From Rhodoferax aquaticus (GTDB lineage Bacteria > Pseudomonadota > Gammaproteobacteria > Burkholderiales > Burkholderiaceae_C): a DNA stretch of 64,000 nt. The notes under the pieces were generated by a model. It was not told the DNA's origin. It saw only the letters and a list, made by a program, of their open reading frames with translations, and did not search any database. The stretch lies in contig NZ_CP036282.1 in assembly GCF_006974105.1 (NCBI RefSeq), forward strand, positions 2,542,001 to 2,606,000, in the 5' to 3' direction. The translations under genes were made by a program, and so were the position numbers. Below are positions 51,327 to 60,318 of the stretch, one piece after another; the stretch's first letter is position 1, and each line of letters opens with the position of its first letter.

Positions 51327-52022
51327 TTAGTCCAACCATTGGGTAAAGTCTTGTGCCGCAACGCGAGGCGTTTGCAAGGTATTGACCACCGCATCTTCAT
51401 CGGCATAGCCAAGCGACATTCCACAGACCAGCATTTCCTCAGCTCCGGCACCAATATGCGGCAAGATGATGGATGCAAAACCGTTCCAAGCAGCCTGCGG
51501 GCAGGTGTCCAAACCGTGCGCCCGTGCAGCCACCATGATGCTTTGCAAGAACATGCCGTAGTCCAGCAAAGAGCCACGGCCTAAGACGCGGTTGATCGTG
51601 AACATGAGTCCCACAGGCGCATCAAAGAATTGGAAGTTTCTTTGGTGCTGTACATGCATCTTGTCTTTGTCAGCTTTGCCTATGCCCAGCAAACCATAAA
51701 GGCTCCAGCCGTTTTCGCGGCGGCGGTCAATAAATGGGCTGATCCACTTTTCGGGGTAGTAGTCGTACTCCTCTCGGTATTGAGCGGCCAAACTAGGGTC
51801 CGCACGAACTGCATCGTGGGCCGCACAGACCTTGTGGACCAAAGTATCGCGGCTCTGCCCCTGCAAAACATAGACCTTCCACGGCTGTGTATTGGTACCT
51901 GAAGGTGCACGGCTTGCGAGATCAAGCAGAAGGGTGATCAGCTCTTTGGCAACAGGTTGTGGCTTGAATGCACGAATGGACCGACGTGAGCGAATGGCGT
52001 TATCAACAGAGATGTTGGACAT
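51327..52022 (-). CDS. Nitroreductase family FMN oxidoreductase
   Basis: 231 residues. FMN-binding RSRRSIRAFKPQPV at residues 11-24 and APSGTNTQPWKVYVL near residue 40 are characteristic, with GMSLGYADEDAVVN near 203 closing the site. NAD(P)H-dependent reduction of quinones or nitro compounds is the family role. It probably forms a small operon with pncB, hinting at an NAD or flavin redox link, though this is only positional. Confidence 0.88.
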   Translation of the reverse strand: MSNISVDNAIRSRRSIRAFKPQPVAKELITLLLDLASRAPSGTNTQPWKVYVLQGQSRDTLVHKVCAAHDAVRADPSLAAQYREEYDYYPEKWISPFIDRRRENGWSLYGLLGIGKADKDKMHVQHQRNFQFFDAPVGLMFTINRVLGRGSLLDYGMFLQSIMVAARAHGLDTCPQAAWNGFASIILPHIGAGAEEMLVCGMSLGYADEDAVVNTLQTPRVAAQDFTQWLD

Positions 52023-52176
52023 TGAAAGGCTTTCAATAGGTTAAAGCGCTTGGGGGTTGTAAGCACATTCTGCCAGCGTAGCGCGCACGGCTTCCACTCA
52101 AGCCTGTCGGGTCCAAACCTTAGTTTCATGACACAGGTATGAAATTTTCAAAGCTTCAGGGGCAAACGTGTTCATT

Positions 52177-52249
52177 TGCTGCATTGCAACAATATGCTTG
52201 CAATGATTGACTCAGTCTCTATAATTGATCTGAATGCTGCACTGCAACA
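52177..52249 (+). promoter_or_regulatory. Phasin promoter flanked by two identical-type sites (candidate PhaR operators)
   Basis: A promoter of TTGCAA (52198-52203), a 16-base spacer and TATAAT (52220-52225) lies between two copies of TGCTGCAYTGCAACA at 52177-52191 and 52235-52249. The TGC-rich sites resemble those known for the PHB-responsive repressor PhaR; the phaR gene is not in this window. Confidence 0.55.
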
Positions 52250-52313
52250 TTGGCAAACTGCCAATTTCAGCGCAGCGCAAATGTTTGTCACACACACACT
52301 TTAGGAGTAACCC

Positions 52314-52856
52314 ATGCTGACAGTTGACCAAGTCGTAGCGTCCCACAAAGCCAACCTCGAAACTTTGTTAGGCTTGACCGCAAAGGCCTTTGAAGGCGTG
52401 GAAAAGATCGTCGAGCTGAACCTGACCGCCACCAAAGCTGCAATGCTTGAGTCTGGTGAACAAGCCAAAGCGCTGCTAAGTGTCAAAGATGCCCAAGAGC
52501 TATTGGCATTGCAGTCTGGTTTGTTTCAACCCTTGGCCGAGAAAACAGCAGCGTACAGCCGCCACCTGTACGACATCGCCTCTGGCGCGGGCGCTGAGTT
52601 CACAAAAACCTATGAAGCCCAAGCCGCTGAGGCGCAAAAGAAGTTTTTGGGCTTGGTAGACAATGCCGCTAAGAACGCCCCAGCTGGATCAGAGGCTGCC
52701 GTAGCGGTCATGAAAAGCGCCGTTGCATCCGCCAACAATGCGCTAGAGTCCGTTCAAAAGGCCGTGAAACAAGCCACAGAACTAGCTGAAAGCAACTTCA
52801 ACGCAGTAGCGGCAACCGCCAGCAACACTGCCAAATCGACTGCCAAAAAGCGCTAA
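52314..52856 (+). CDS. phaP: Phasin family protein (PHA granule-associated)
   Basis: 180 residues, Ala-rich and almost wholly helical without membrane segments. The pattern [35 protein letters not shown] (partly quoted) is the beta-proteobacterial phasin_2 signature, and the C-terminus ends in Ala/Thr/Lys-rich repeats. It coats polyhydroxyalkanoate granules. AGGAG lies just before ATG 52314, and the promoter carries two candidate PhaR sites, the usual regulation of phasin genes. Confidence 0.9.
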   Translation: MLTVDQVVASHKANLETLLGLTAKAFEGVEKIVELNLTATKAAMLESGEQAKALLSVKDAQELLALQSGLFQPLAEKTAAYSRHLYDIASGAGAEFTKTYEAQAAEAQKKFLGLVDNAAKNAPAGSEAAVAVMKSAVASANNALESVQKAVKQATELAESNFNAVAATASNTAKSTAKKR

Positions 52857-52900
52857 CGGCCAACAGGCTAAGAATTTTTGAGGGCAATGGCCCCAATGCG

Positions 52901-52929
52901 TTGCAGACAAGGGAAAACCCTGAGATAAT
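52901..52929 (+). promoter_or_regulatory. Promoter of the candidate small RNA
   Basis: TTGCAG at 52901-52906, a 17-base spacer, and GATAAT at 52924-52929. It lies 45 bases after the phasin stop, and no open reading frame with a ribosome site follows before the terminator. Confidence 0.6.
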
Positions 52930-52935
52930 TCGCGC

Positions 52936-53038
52936 ATTGAGAAACGTTGTTTCTACCAGTTGTCTCCTCGGGTCCTTTCGAAACCTTTTGGTTCAGGGAT
53001 CCCTTCAAGGCCTCGTTGCAAAACGAGGCCTTTTTTTT
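52936..53038 (+). ncRNA. Candidate small RNA, about 100 nt
   Basis: Bounded by the promoter above and a strong terminator. Inside it has a hairpin GAAAC-GTT-GTTTC (52941-52953), an unpaired CTCCTC (52963-52968) able to pair with Shine-Dalgarno sequences, and the palindrome GGGATCCC. The terminator stem followed by eight T is typical of Hfq-dependent RNAs. No known family was recognised; the alternative is merely the phasin gene's terminator, which would leave the promoter unexplained. Confidence 0.5.
53009..53038 (+). terminator. Rho-independent terminator
   Basis: GGCCTCGTT (53009-53017), loop GCAA, AACGAGGCC (53022-53030), then eight T. The stem is perfect. It ends the phasin and/or small RNA transcript before the convergent patatin gene. 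Confidence 0.9.
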
Positions 53039-53056
53039 GTCTCCCGAACAATCGGC

Positions 53057-53992
53057 CTACTTGGTTTTGGCTGCTATGGCGGCGCGCAGTTGAGGCAATG
53101 CTTGCAACATGGCTCGGCGGCCCGCTTCGATAGACCGCTTGCGCGCACTGAAATCAGCGCTCGAAATGCCCTGCAGCGCAGGGCGCACCACGACATCAGC
53201 ATCATTCAATTCCAGTGCATTGATACTCTGGCCCATGATGGAAAACGTCTGCAGCAAGATTTCCAGTGTGCCGCCGGTGAGGCTTCCTTCGGGCGGGCTT
53301 GAAATGTCCACCGCAACAATGACTTGAGCCCCCATCGATCTGGCACCACGCACAGGCACTGGCGACACCAAGCCGCCATCCACGTATTCTTTGCCCCCAA
53401 TCTTTACGGGCTGAAAAACCGCAGGCACTGCGCTTGAAGCACGTACAGCTGTGCCGGTATCGCCGCGCCGAAACAGCACACTGAGGCCAGTATTTAGGTC
53501 GGTGGCTACGATACCCAGAGGCAGAGGCATATCCTCAATTAACTTAGACTTGACCTGCCCGTTGACATAGCGGGCAAGAGCCTCGCCACGCAACATGCCT
53601 CGGCTAAAGATGGGGAGTGTCCAGTCCGCAATGGCTGCCTCCTCCATGGTTTCAGCGATGTGTTGCAACTGGGTGCCAGTCTTTCCGCTGGCATACATCG
53701 CGGCAACCACGCTGCCAGCCGATGTCCCTGCAACCAGCGAGGGACGAATGCCCGCCTCTTCTAGCACTTGAATCACGCCTACATGTGCGAAACCGCGTGC
53801 AGCGCCTCCCCCCAAGGCAAGCCCCACACGCGGCGGAACCTTTGGAACCACTGGCGGTAATGGGCTTATTACGGGAATTTCAGGTACCGTTGTTGATGCC
53901 GTTGCGCCGGAGTCTTGCACCACCACTGCATTAGGAGGACTTGTTGCACAACCTGCCAAGACCATGGCAAACAAGATAAGGAGAAACTTCAT
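53057..53992 (-). CDS. Patatin-like phospholipase lipoprotein (RssA-like)
   Basis: 311 residues. N-terminal signal with lipobox VLAGC (Cys at 15) suggests lipid anchoring, then a Pro-rich stretch and the patatin domain: oxyanion GGGAARG near residue 59, nucleophile elbow GTSAGS near 89, and the dyad Asp in VDGGLVSPVPV near 212. The Ser-Asp dyad is complete, so hydrolase activity is likely. Cell location is predicted to be envelope; substrate unknown. Convergent with the phasin/small RNA region. Confidence 0.88.
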   Translation of the reverse strand: MKFLLILFAMVLAGCATSPPNAVVVQDSGATASTTVPEIPVISPLPPVVPKVPPRVGLALGGGAARGFAHVGVIQVLEEAGIRPSLVAGTSAGSVVAAMYASGKTGTQLQHIAETMEEAAIADWTLPIFSRGMLRGEALARYVNGQVKSKLIEDMPLPLGIVATDLNTGLSVLFRRGDTGTAVRASSAVPAVFQPVKIGGKEYVDGGLVSPVPVRGARSMGAQVIVAVDISSPPEGSLTGGTLEILLQTFSIMGQSINALELNDADVVVRPALQGISSADFSARKRSIEAGRRAMLQALPQLRAAIAAKTK

Positions 53993-54144
53993 ATAGAGAA
54001 CTACAACGAAAAAAGAGGAAATGAAGTCTTGCTAGGACTGATGAAGGAAGGCTTGAGCCGGAAAACCCATGCCAAAACAGTTAGCGCACAGACGTACTAC
54101 GACTCAGTCCACTGATATTTGTAAGGAATTTACGACTGCAAAGA

Positions 54145-54177
54145 CAAAGGCCCAGTTGCTTAGCAACTAGGCCTTAT
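54145..54177 (-). terminator. Terminator after clpA
   Basis: AAGGCC and GGCCTT outer arms and AGTTGCT / AGCAACT inner arms with one mismatch between form a long stem; on the minus strand it is followed by a T-rich tract. Confidence 0.7.
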
Positions 54178-54200
54178 CTTATCAACCGAAACGTGCTCGC

Positions 54201-56522
54201 TTAACCGGCGGTTGCTTCTTCAGGCTTAGCCTTACCTTCTTTCTTGGGTAGGGGCTGGATGTCCAACAAAACCTCTGTTTTGGTTGGGTCAGTTTCATCA
54301 AGATCCACGGTCAGACGCCCACCTTCTGTCAAGCGACCAAACAGCAACTCATCCGCCAAGCCACGACGAATTGTGTCTTGGATGAGGCGCTGCATCGGAC
54401 GTGCGCCCATCAAGGGATCAAAACCCTTCTTGGCGAGGTGCTTGCGCAGTTTGTCTGTGAAGGTAACTTCAACCTTCTTCTCGGCAAGTTGCGTTTCCAA
54501 TTGCAGCAAGAACTTGTCAACCACACGCAAGATCACGTTTTCGTCCAAAGCCTTAAAGCTAACCATTGCATCCAAACGGTTGCGGAACTCTGGCGTAAAC
54601 AGGCGCTTGATGTCCGCCATTTCGTCGCCAGATTCCCTTGGGTTGGTAAACCCGATGGTTGCCTTGTTCATGGTCTCAGCCCCCGCATTGGTCGTCATCA
54701 CAATGATGACGTTGCGGAAATCTGCCTTGCGTCCGTTGTTGTCTGTCAAAGTCCCATGGTCCATGACTTGCAGCAGTACATTGAATATGGCGGGGTGTGC
54801 CTTTTCAATTTCGTCCAGCAAAAGTACCGAGTGCGGTTTCTTGGTAATGGCTTCTGTCAGCAAACCGCCTTGATCGAAACCCACATAGCCAGGAGGTGCA
54901 CCAATGAGTCGACTCACGGCGTGCTGTTCCATGTACTCACTCATGTCAAAGCGAATCAGCTCAATGCCCATGATGTAGGCAAGCTGTTTGGCAGCCTCTG
55001 TTTTGCCGACTCCAGTAGGGCCACTAAACAGGAATGAACCAATGGGTTTATCCCCCTTGCCCAATCCGGAACGCGCCATTTTGACGGCCGAAGCAAGCAC
55101 ATCCAGTGCTTTGTCTTGTCCAAACACGACACTCTTCAGGTCTCGCTCCAGCGTCTTAAGTTTGCTGCGATCGTCATTGGATACGTTTGCCGGAGGGATG
55201 CGCGCAATCTTGGCCACAATCTCTTCAACTTCAGCCTTGCTGATGGTTTTCTTGCGCTTGCTTGGCGACAAAATACGTTGCGCGGCACCCGCTTCGTCGA
55301 TCACATCAATGGCTTTGTCAGGTAAGTGACGGTCATTGATGTACTTAGCACTTAACTCGGCAGCAGCTTGCAATGCCGCCACTGCGTACTTCACGCCGTG
55401 GTGCTCCTCGTAACGCGACTTCAAACCCTTGAGAATTTCAACGGTTTGGTCAATGGTGGGCTCTACCACGTCCACTTTCTGGAAGCGGCGAGACAAGGCT
55501 GCATCTTTCTCAAAGATACCGCGGTACTCTGAGAATGTCGTGGCACCGATGCACTTCAGCTGCCCAGAACTAAGGCTCGGCTTGAGTAAGTTGGAAGCAT
55601 CGAGCGTGCCGCCCGAGGCGGCGCCTGCACCGATGAGTGTATGAATCTCGTCAATAAACAAAACCGCATTAGGTTTGTCCTTTAGGGCTTTCAGCACACC
55701 CTTCAGGCGTTGCTCAAAGTCGCCCCGATACTTCGTACCGGCGAGCAACGCACCCATGTCCAAGGAATACACAATAGATTCAGCGAGGATTTCGGGAACA
55801 TCCGCTTGAGAAATGCGCCACGCAAGCCCTTCAGCAATTGCGGTTTTTCCGACACCCGCTTCACCTACGAGCAGTGGGTTGTTCTTCCTACGACGGCACA
55901 GAATTTGGATCACGCGCTCGACTTCAAACTCGCGGCCAATGAGCGGGTCAATCTTTCCGTCTTTTGCCAATTGGTTCAGATTCTGAGTGTATTGCTCTAA
56001 AGGAGAGGCCTTCTCATTCTTTTCCGCAGCACCTTCCTCTGCTTCGGCAGGGCTATCGCCAGATTTTGTGACTTCGGGTGGGTCGTTTTTCTTGATGCCA
56101 TGGGCAATAAAGTTCACCACATCCAAGCGCGTCACGCCTTGTTGGTGCAAGTAGTACACAGCATGGGAATCTTTCTCGCCAAAGATGGCTACCAAGACAT
56201 TTGCACCGGTTACTTCCTTTTTTCCACTGCCAGTAGACTGCACGTGCATGATGGCGCGCTGAATCACGCGTTGAAAGCCAAGCGTAGGCTGGGTATCTAC
56301 ATCGTCGGCACCCGCAACCTGAGGCGTGTTGTCCTTAATGAAATTGGACAAAGACTTGCGCAAATCATCAATATTTGCAGAGCAGGCGCGTAACACTTCC
56401 GCAGCACTGGGGTTATCTAACAGTGCCAGGAGCAAATGCTCAACGGTAATGAACTCATGACGCTGTTGGCGGGCTTCAACAAAGGCCATATGAAGGCTAA
56501 CTTCTAATTCTTGAGCGATCAT
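54201..56522 (-). CDS. clpA: ATP-dependent Clp protease ATP-binding subunit ClpA
   Basis: 773 residues. The N-domain double repeat (residues 1-145) binds ClpS; a linker of acidic/Glu-rich residues (about 143-170) leads to AAA+ domain 1 with Walker [11 protein letters not shown] near 215, and domain 2 with [10 protein letters not shown] near 500. The IGF-type ClpP-docking loop is at [10 protein letters not shown] near 625. It unfolds substrates for ClpP, with ClpS as N-end-rule adaptor. clpS lies immediately upstream, 78 bases away, on the same strand. Confidence 0.96.
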   Translation of the reverse strand: MIAQELEVSLHMAFVEARQQRHEFITVEHLLLALLDNPSAAEVLRACSANIDDLRKSLSNFIKDNTPQVAGADDVDTQPTLGFQRVIQRAIMHVQSTGSGKKEVTGANVLVAIFGEKDSHAVYYLHQQGVTRLDVVNFIAHGIKKNDPPEVTKSGDSPAEAEEGAAEKNEKASPLEQYTQNLNQLAKDGKIDPLIGREFEVERVIQILCRRRKNNPLLVGEAGVGKTAIAEGLAWRISQADVPEILAESIVYSLDMGALLAGTKYRGDFEQRLKGVLKALKDKPNAVLFIDEIHTLIGAGAASGGTLDASNLLKPSLSSGQLKCIGATTFSEYRGIFEKDAALSRRFQKVDVVEPTIDQTVEILKGLKSRYEEHHGVKYAVAALQAAAELSAKYINDRHLPDKAIDVIDEAGAAQRILSPSKRKKTISKAEVEEIVAKIARIPPANVSNDDRSKLKTLERDLKSVVFGQDKALDVLASAVKMARSGLGKGDKPIGSFLFSGPTGVGKTEAAKQLAYIMGIELIRFDMSEYMEQHAVSRLIGAPPGYVGFDQGGLLTEAITKKPHSVLLLDEIEKAHPAIFNVLLQVMDHGTLTDNNGRKADFRNVIIVMTTNAGAETMNKATIGFTNPRESGDEMADIKRLFTPEFRNRLDAMVSFKALDENVILRVVDKFLLQLETQLAEKKVEVTFTDKLRKHLAKKGFDPLMGARPMQRLIQDTIRRGLADELLFGRLTEGGRLTVDLDETDPTKTEVLLDIQPLPKKEGKAKPEEATAG

Positions 56523-56600
56523 GTGATTTCCTTTTTGCGAGCTCTGATAAATAACTGTAAACCGTTTTCCAAAGATGGATGCGGTATGTGCCTTTTCAAG

Positions 56601-56963
56601 CTATGACTCGATAGGTTCGCTAATACATTTCAAGGGATGACCCGCTTTGTGCGCCGCCTCCAAGACTTGGTCCACTTTAGTTGCCGCCACATCTTTGGAG
56701 TAAACACCACAAACGCCCCGACCATCCAAATGAATTTTCAGCATGATCTGTGTAGCAGTTTCCAAGTCTTTGCCAAAAAAATCTTGAATGACAAAAACAA
56801 CAAACTCCATGGGGGTGTAGTCATCGTTCAGCATTACCACTTGAAACATATGCGGGGGCTGGACACGCTGCGTTCGGCGTTCCAGAACCACCGCGTTGCC
56901 CTCGTCACGCTCAGGGCTTAACGTCGGCGGTGCCGGCGGTTGGGTAGGTTGTTTGGTAGCCAT
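56601..56963 (-). CDS. clpS: Clp protease adaptor protein ClpS
   Basis: 120 residues from ATG 56963; a GTG three codons earlier is possible. A disordered Pro/Thr-rich N-terminus precedes the core with [25 protein letters not shown] (partly quoted), the N-degron pocket motif NDD..TPMEFV, and the ending [17 protein letters not shown]. It delivers N-end-rule substrates to ClpA. Context with clpA confirms the call. Confidence 0.95.
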   Translation of the reverse strand: MATKQPTQPPAPPTLSPERDEGNAVVLERRTQRVQPPHMFQVVMLNDDYTPMEFVVFVIQDFFGKDLETATQIMLKIHLDGRGVCGVYSKDVAATKVDQVLEAAHKAGHPLKCISEPIES

Positions 56964-57040
56964 GCTTGTCACTTAATCGATGCTCTCAGAATACTGTATC
57001 ACGCTAGTAACTGGGGGCGATATCGCAATTTCAATACACT

Positions 57041-58057
57041 TCAAATCTGAGTAGCTTCCGCTTCGAACTCAAAAGGAGAGGAGCGCGACAGCGCCAATAC
57101 TTCACGGGCGGGCAGGTGCTTCAGCCTGTGATCACTCCAAAGCTGCCTCCATTTGCGTGATCCGGCCAAGCCATGCCTCAAACCCAGCATATGGCGCGCG
57201 ATGCCGTACCAGCCCTGGCCATTCCTTGCTTGTTCTAGCTCCATATACTCCACCATTTGCTCCTCAACGGATTCACGACTCAGGCTATCCGCTGGCGCGC
57301 CATAGAAGATGGTGTCCCACTGGCTGAGCAGCCAAGGGTTGTGGTACGCCTCTCGTCCAATCATCACGCCATCACATGCCTGCAGATGCGATGCGATCTC
57401 CACATTGGTTTTAATCCCCCCGTTGACACAAACTACCAAATCGGGGAAATCAGCCTTAAGCATGGCGATGATTTCATATCGCAAAGGAGGAATTTCACGG
57501 TTCTCTTTGGGCGAGAGTCCTTGGAGCCATGCATTGCGTGCATGCACTATGAAGGTATTGCAACCTGCTTCAGCCACTGTCCCGACAAAATCACGAACAA
57601 AAGAGTAGCTCTCGTCCTTGTCAATGCCAATACGGTGTTTGACAGTGACCGGCACGTCAACTACATCCACCATGGCCTTGACGCAGTCTGCAACCAAGCT
57701 AGGCTCATTCATTAAACATGCGCCAAACGCTCCACGCTGAACCCGCTCACTAGGGCAACCACAGTTTAGGTTGATTTCGTCGTAACCCCAACTTGCTCCC
57801 AAACGCGCACTATGGGCCAGATCAGCAGGCTCACTTCCACCCAACTGCAAGGCAAGCGGATGTTCTTGAGCACTGTATTGGAGATGGCGAGGCACATCAC
57901 CATGCAACAGGGCTCCTGTAGTGACCATCTCGGTATACAGCAACGCGCGTTTCGAAAGCAGGCGATGAAAGTAGCGGCAGTGCCTGTCGGTCCAATCCAT
58001 CATCGGGGCAACGGACAGACGCCAACGCTCGGCTGAAACTTCTTTATAACTTGACAT
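57041..58057 (-). CDS. dusA: tRNA-dihydrouridine(20/20a) synthase
   Basis: 338 residues from ATG 58057. FMN/TIM-barrel motif SVAPMMDWTDRHCRYFHRLL at residues about 15-35 (partly quoted), catalytic Cys in NLNCGCPSERVQ near 97, phosphate-binding CVNGGIKT near 215 and IGREAYHNPWLL near 237 are DusA-specific. It reduces uridines 20/20a of tRNA. Downstream of the SafE/hemN genes but on the same strand and separated from clpS by 77 bases. Confidence 0.93.
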   Translation of the reverse strand: MSSYKEVSAERWRLSVAPMMDWTDRHCRYFHRLLSKRALLYTEMVTTGALLHGDVPRHLQYSAQEHPLALQLGGSEPADLAHSARLGASWGYDEINLNCGCPSERVQRGAFGACLMNEPSLVADCVKAMVDVVDVPVTVKHRIGIDKDESYSFVRDFVGTVAEAGCNTFIVHARNAWLQGLSPKENREIPPLRYEIIAMLKADFPDLVVCVNGGIKTNVEIASHLQACDGVMIGREAYHNPWLLSQWDTIFYGAPADSLSRESVEEQMVEYMELEQARNGQGWYGIARHMLGLRHGLAGSRKWRQLWSDHRLKHLPAREVLALSRSSPFEFEAEATQI

Positions 58058-58086
58058 AGGGGCCAATTATCTCAGCCCAACCGACT

Positions 58087-58797
58087 TCATGCCGGCGTCA
58101 CACACCAAGGCGCAGTGTTGTGGACCAAGCCCATCCACAGTGCCCACGCAGCACTCAGAGCTAAGGCAAGCCCGGCCACCTTTACGCCAATAAGTCCATT
58201 GACCTGAACTTTGCCAAGCAACGGCACGGTGTTGCCGCTTTGCAACCGTAACCATAGCCAAGGACCAATGGTCATGGTAATACTGGTACCGAGAGCAAAC
58301 ATTGCCATCACACCGGCACCGCCAGACACACTATTTGCCATGGCCGAGACCATCAGTGCCGAGTACAGCAGCCCACATGGCAGCAAGGCCCAAGCGACTC
58401 CTACCAAAACAGGCAACCGTATAGCGTGCCTATTGGTTAGTGACCGCACTTTGCCCCACGCGTTTCGCCCCAGCGCATCAACCCAGCCGGGCTGTTGGCC
58501 CTGCACAAGCAGCAGCAAGCCAAGCACAAGCGCGGCGATATGAAACAGAGTCCAAACGGGTCGCAACGCTGCCGAATGCACAGTCAGCCAACCGAGCCCC
58601 TGAAGTGAGGCCGCAGACAATGCGCCCAAACCAGAGTAGCCCACCACCCTCCCCAATTGAAACAACAAGATCGTGCGGGCTGGACGAGCAGCTGAAAATT
58701 GGCCAATTCCGGCGCAAGCGGCTCCGCACATGGCCACACAGTGGGGCCCTCCAACAACGCCCATTACCAGTGCAGTTAGAGTAAGGGATGCATCCAT
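58087..58797 (-). CDS. Sulfite exporter TauE/SafE-family (CcoH-like) membrane protein
   Basis: 236 residues with about six membrane segments. The motif GGPHCVAMCGAACAG at residues 16-30 contains the Gly-x-His-Cys-x3-Cys-Gly signature of a family linked to cbb3 oxidase biogenesis and metal or thiol handling. VAWALLPCGLLYSALM near 135 carries a second Cys. It sits 9 bases after the hemN stop; the two are probably co-transcribed. Role in copper or heme supply to the oxidase is inferred from context. Confidence 0.83.
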   Translation of the reverse strand: MDASLTLTALVMGVVGGPHCVAMCGAACAGIGQFSAARPARTILLFQLGRVVGYSGLGALSAASLQGLGWLTVHSAALRPVWTLFHIAALVLGLLLLVQGQQPGWVDALGRNAWGKVRSLTNRHAIRLPVLVGVAWALLPCGLLYSALMVSAMANSVSGGAGVMAMFALGTSITMTIGPWLWLRLQSGNTVPLLGKVQVNGLIGVKVAGLALALSAAWALWMGLVHNTAPWCVTPA

Positions 58798-58806
58798 GGG
58801 GCGATG

Positions 58807-60201
58807 CTAAATGATCTTCGAGAAACGTGCGCGGGTCTTATCAGTCTGTAAATGTTTGTCAAACACCATGGCTACAGCACGCACAAAGAACCATCCTTGG
58901 CGGGTGACCAAAACTCGCTGCTCATCCACCTCGACCATGCCCTGCTCTGCCAGTAGCTCTAAAGCACTCAACTCGGCAGCAAAGTAAGACCGAAAATCTA
59001 TCAGGAACGACAGGTCTATCGACTCATAGTAGAGCTCACCTTGGCACATCAGAGCCATGATGACCGCGCGTCTCACCAAATCATCCCGCGTCAAAGCCAA
59101 CCCTCGTACTACGGGAAACTGGCCTTGGTCCAAATAGTCGTAATACTCTTCTAAGGTTTTCGCATTTTGGCTGTAAGTCGCACCAATTCTTCCAATGGAT
59201 GACACGCCTAAAGCAATCAAGTCACAGTCGGGCTGGGTGCTATAGCCTTGAAAATTGCGGTGCAAGCGCCCTTGCCGCTTGGCGATGGCGAGCGAGTCCT
59301 CTGGCAAAGCAAAGTGATCCATGCCAACGTATACGTAGCCCGCACCCATAAATGTGGCCAAGGAACCAGAAAGCATCGAAATCTTTGACCCCCCAGTGGG
59401 CAGCTCTACGGTATTGATACGACGCTGTGGCTTAAAACGTTCTGGCAAATGGGCATAGGCGTACAAAGCAATACGGTCAGGACGTAGCTCAACCACTTGA
59501 TTTAGAGTGCGGCTAAACGACTCAGGGGTTTGCTGGGGCAAGCCATAGATTAAGTCAACGTTCACTGAGTCAAAGCCACGCGACCTTGCAGCCCCCATTA
59601 ATTCAAACACCTGTTCCGCAGGTTGAACACGGTGTACCGCCTTCTGTACCGCCAGGTCAAAATCTTGGACACCAAAGCTCAAACGATTGAAGCCCAAATC
59701 CGCAATTGTGTCGAGGCGTGCAGAGTTCACAGTACGGGGGTCAATTTCAATGGAGTACTCACCGCCCGGCACAAAAGAGAAATTGCGCCGCAGCATCCCC
59801 ATCAACTCACGTAGCTCCGCGTCGCTGAGAAATGTAGGGCTGCCTCCACCCAAGTGGAGCTGGCTAATGACTTGACCTTGACCAATAAGCGCAGTGTGCA
59901 AATCTATTTCCCGACTGAGGTAGCGCAAATACACAGCCCCTTTGTCGTGGTGCTTGGTGATGATTTTGTTACATGCGCAGTAGTAACAGAGTGACTCACA
60001 AAACGGAATATGGACGTACAAGGACAGGGGCAAGGCCATCGCCGCAGCTCCACTGCGCCGTTGCTTTAGCGCTAGCGCGTAATCATCGGCTCCAAAGGCT
60101 TCAACAAATCGATCTGCGGTTGGGTACGACGTATAACGAGGACCGGATACGTCATAGCGGCGTAACACATCCTCCGCGACAGGCGCTGCAATTGCATTCA
60201 T
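58807..60201 (-). CDS. hemN: Oxygen-independent coproporphyrinogen III oxidase
   Basis: 464 residues from ATG 60201, with GGAG five bases upstream. It is a radical-SAM enzyme; the CESLCYYCACNK segment near residue 65 gives the CxxxCxxC cluster ligands. The N-terminal YTSYPTADRF and the C-terminal HemN domain (YTVIGMDHF-like MDHFALPEDSL) are typical. It makes protoporphyrinogen IX without O2. FNR box 1 lies about 53 bases upstream of the start. Confidence 0.95.
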   Translation of the reverse strand: MNAIAAPVAEDVLRRYDVSGPRYTSYPTADRFVEAFGADDYALALKQRRSGAAAMALPLSLYVHIPFCESLCYYCACNKIITKHHDKGAVYLRYLSREIDLHTALIGQGQVISQLHLGGGSPTFLSDAELRELMGMLRRNFSFVPGGEYSIEIDPRTVNSARLDTIADLGFNRLSFGVQDFDLAVQKAVHRVQPAEQVFELMGAARSRGFDSVNVDLIYGLPQQTPESFSRTLNQVVELRPDRIALYAYAHLPERFKPQRRINTVELPTGGSKISMLSGSLATFMGAGYVYVGMDHFALPEDSLAIAKRQGRLHRNFQGYSTQPDCDLIALGVSSIGRIGATYSQNAKTLEEYYDYLDQGQFPVVRGLALTRDDLVRRAVIMALMCQGELYYESIDLSFLIDFRSYFAAELSALELLAEQGMVEVDEQRVLVTRQGWFFVRAVAMVFDKHLQTDKTRARFSKII

Positions 60202-60253
60202 AAACACTCCAAATCAAGCGTAGTGACTTTGCCTGAATGACTGCAATTCGAAC

Positions 60254-60267
60254 TTGATGTAAATCAA
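60254..60267. promoter_or_regulatory. FNR box 1 in the hemN-fnr interval
   Basis: TTGAT-GTAA-ATCAA is a perfect FNR consensus. It is centred near -42 relative to a predicted fnr start (about 60302), a class II activator position, and is also well placed to activate hemN on the other strand. Confidence 0.75.
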
Positions 60268-60268
60268 G

Positions 60269-60296
60269 TTGAATCGACGTTGCGCTGCTCCATAAT
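60269..60296 (+). promoter_or_regulatory. Probable fnr promoter
   Basis: TTGAAT at 60269-60274 and CATAAT at 60291-60296 with a 16-base spacer. It sits between FNR box 1 and FNR box 2. Confidence 0.5.
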
Positions 60297-60309
60297 TGAT
60301 CCAAATCAC
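60296..60309. promoter_or_regulatory. FNR box 2, overlapping the predicted fnr start
   Basis: TTGAT-CCAA-ATCAC differs from the consensus by one base. It starts at the end of the -10 box and lies 10 bases before the fnr ATG, a position that would repress. Confidence 0.6.
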
Positions 60310-60318
60310 GGAACGCAT

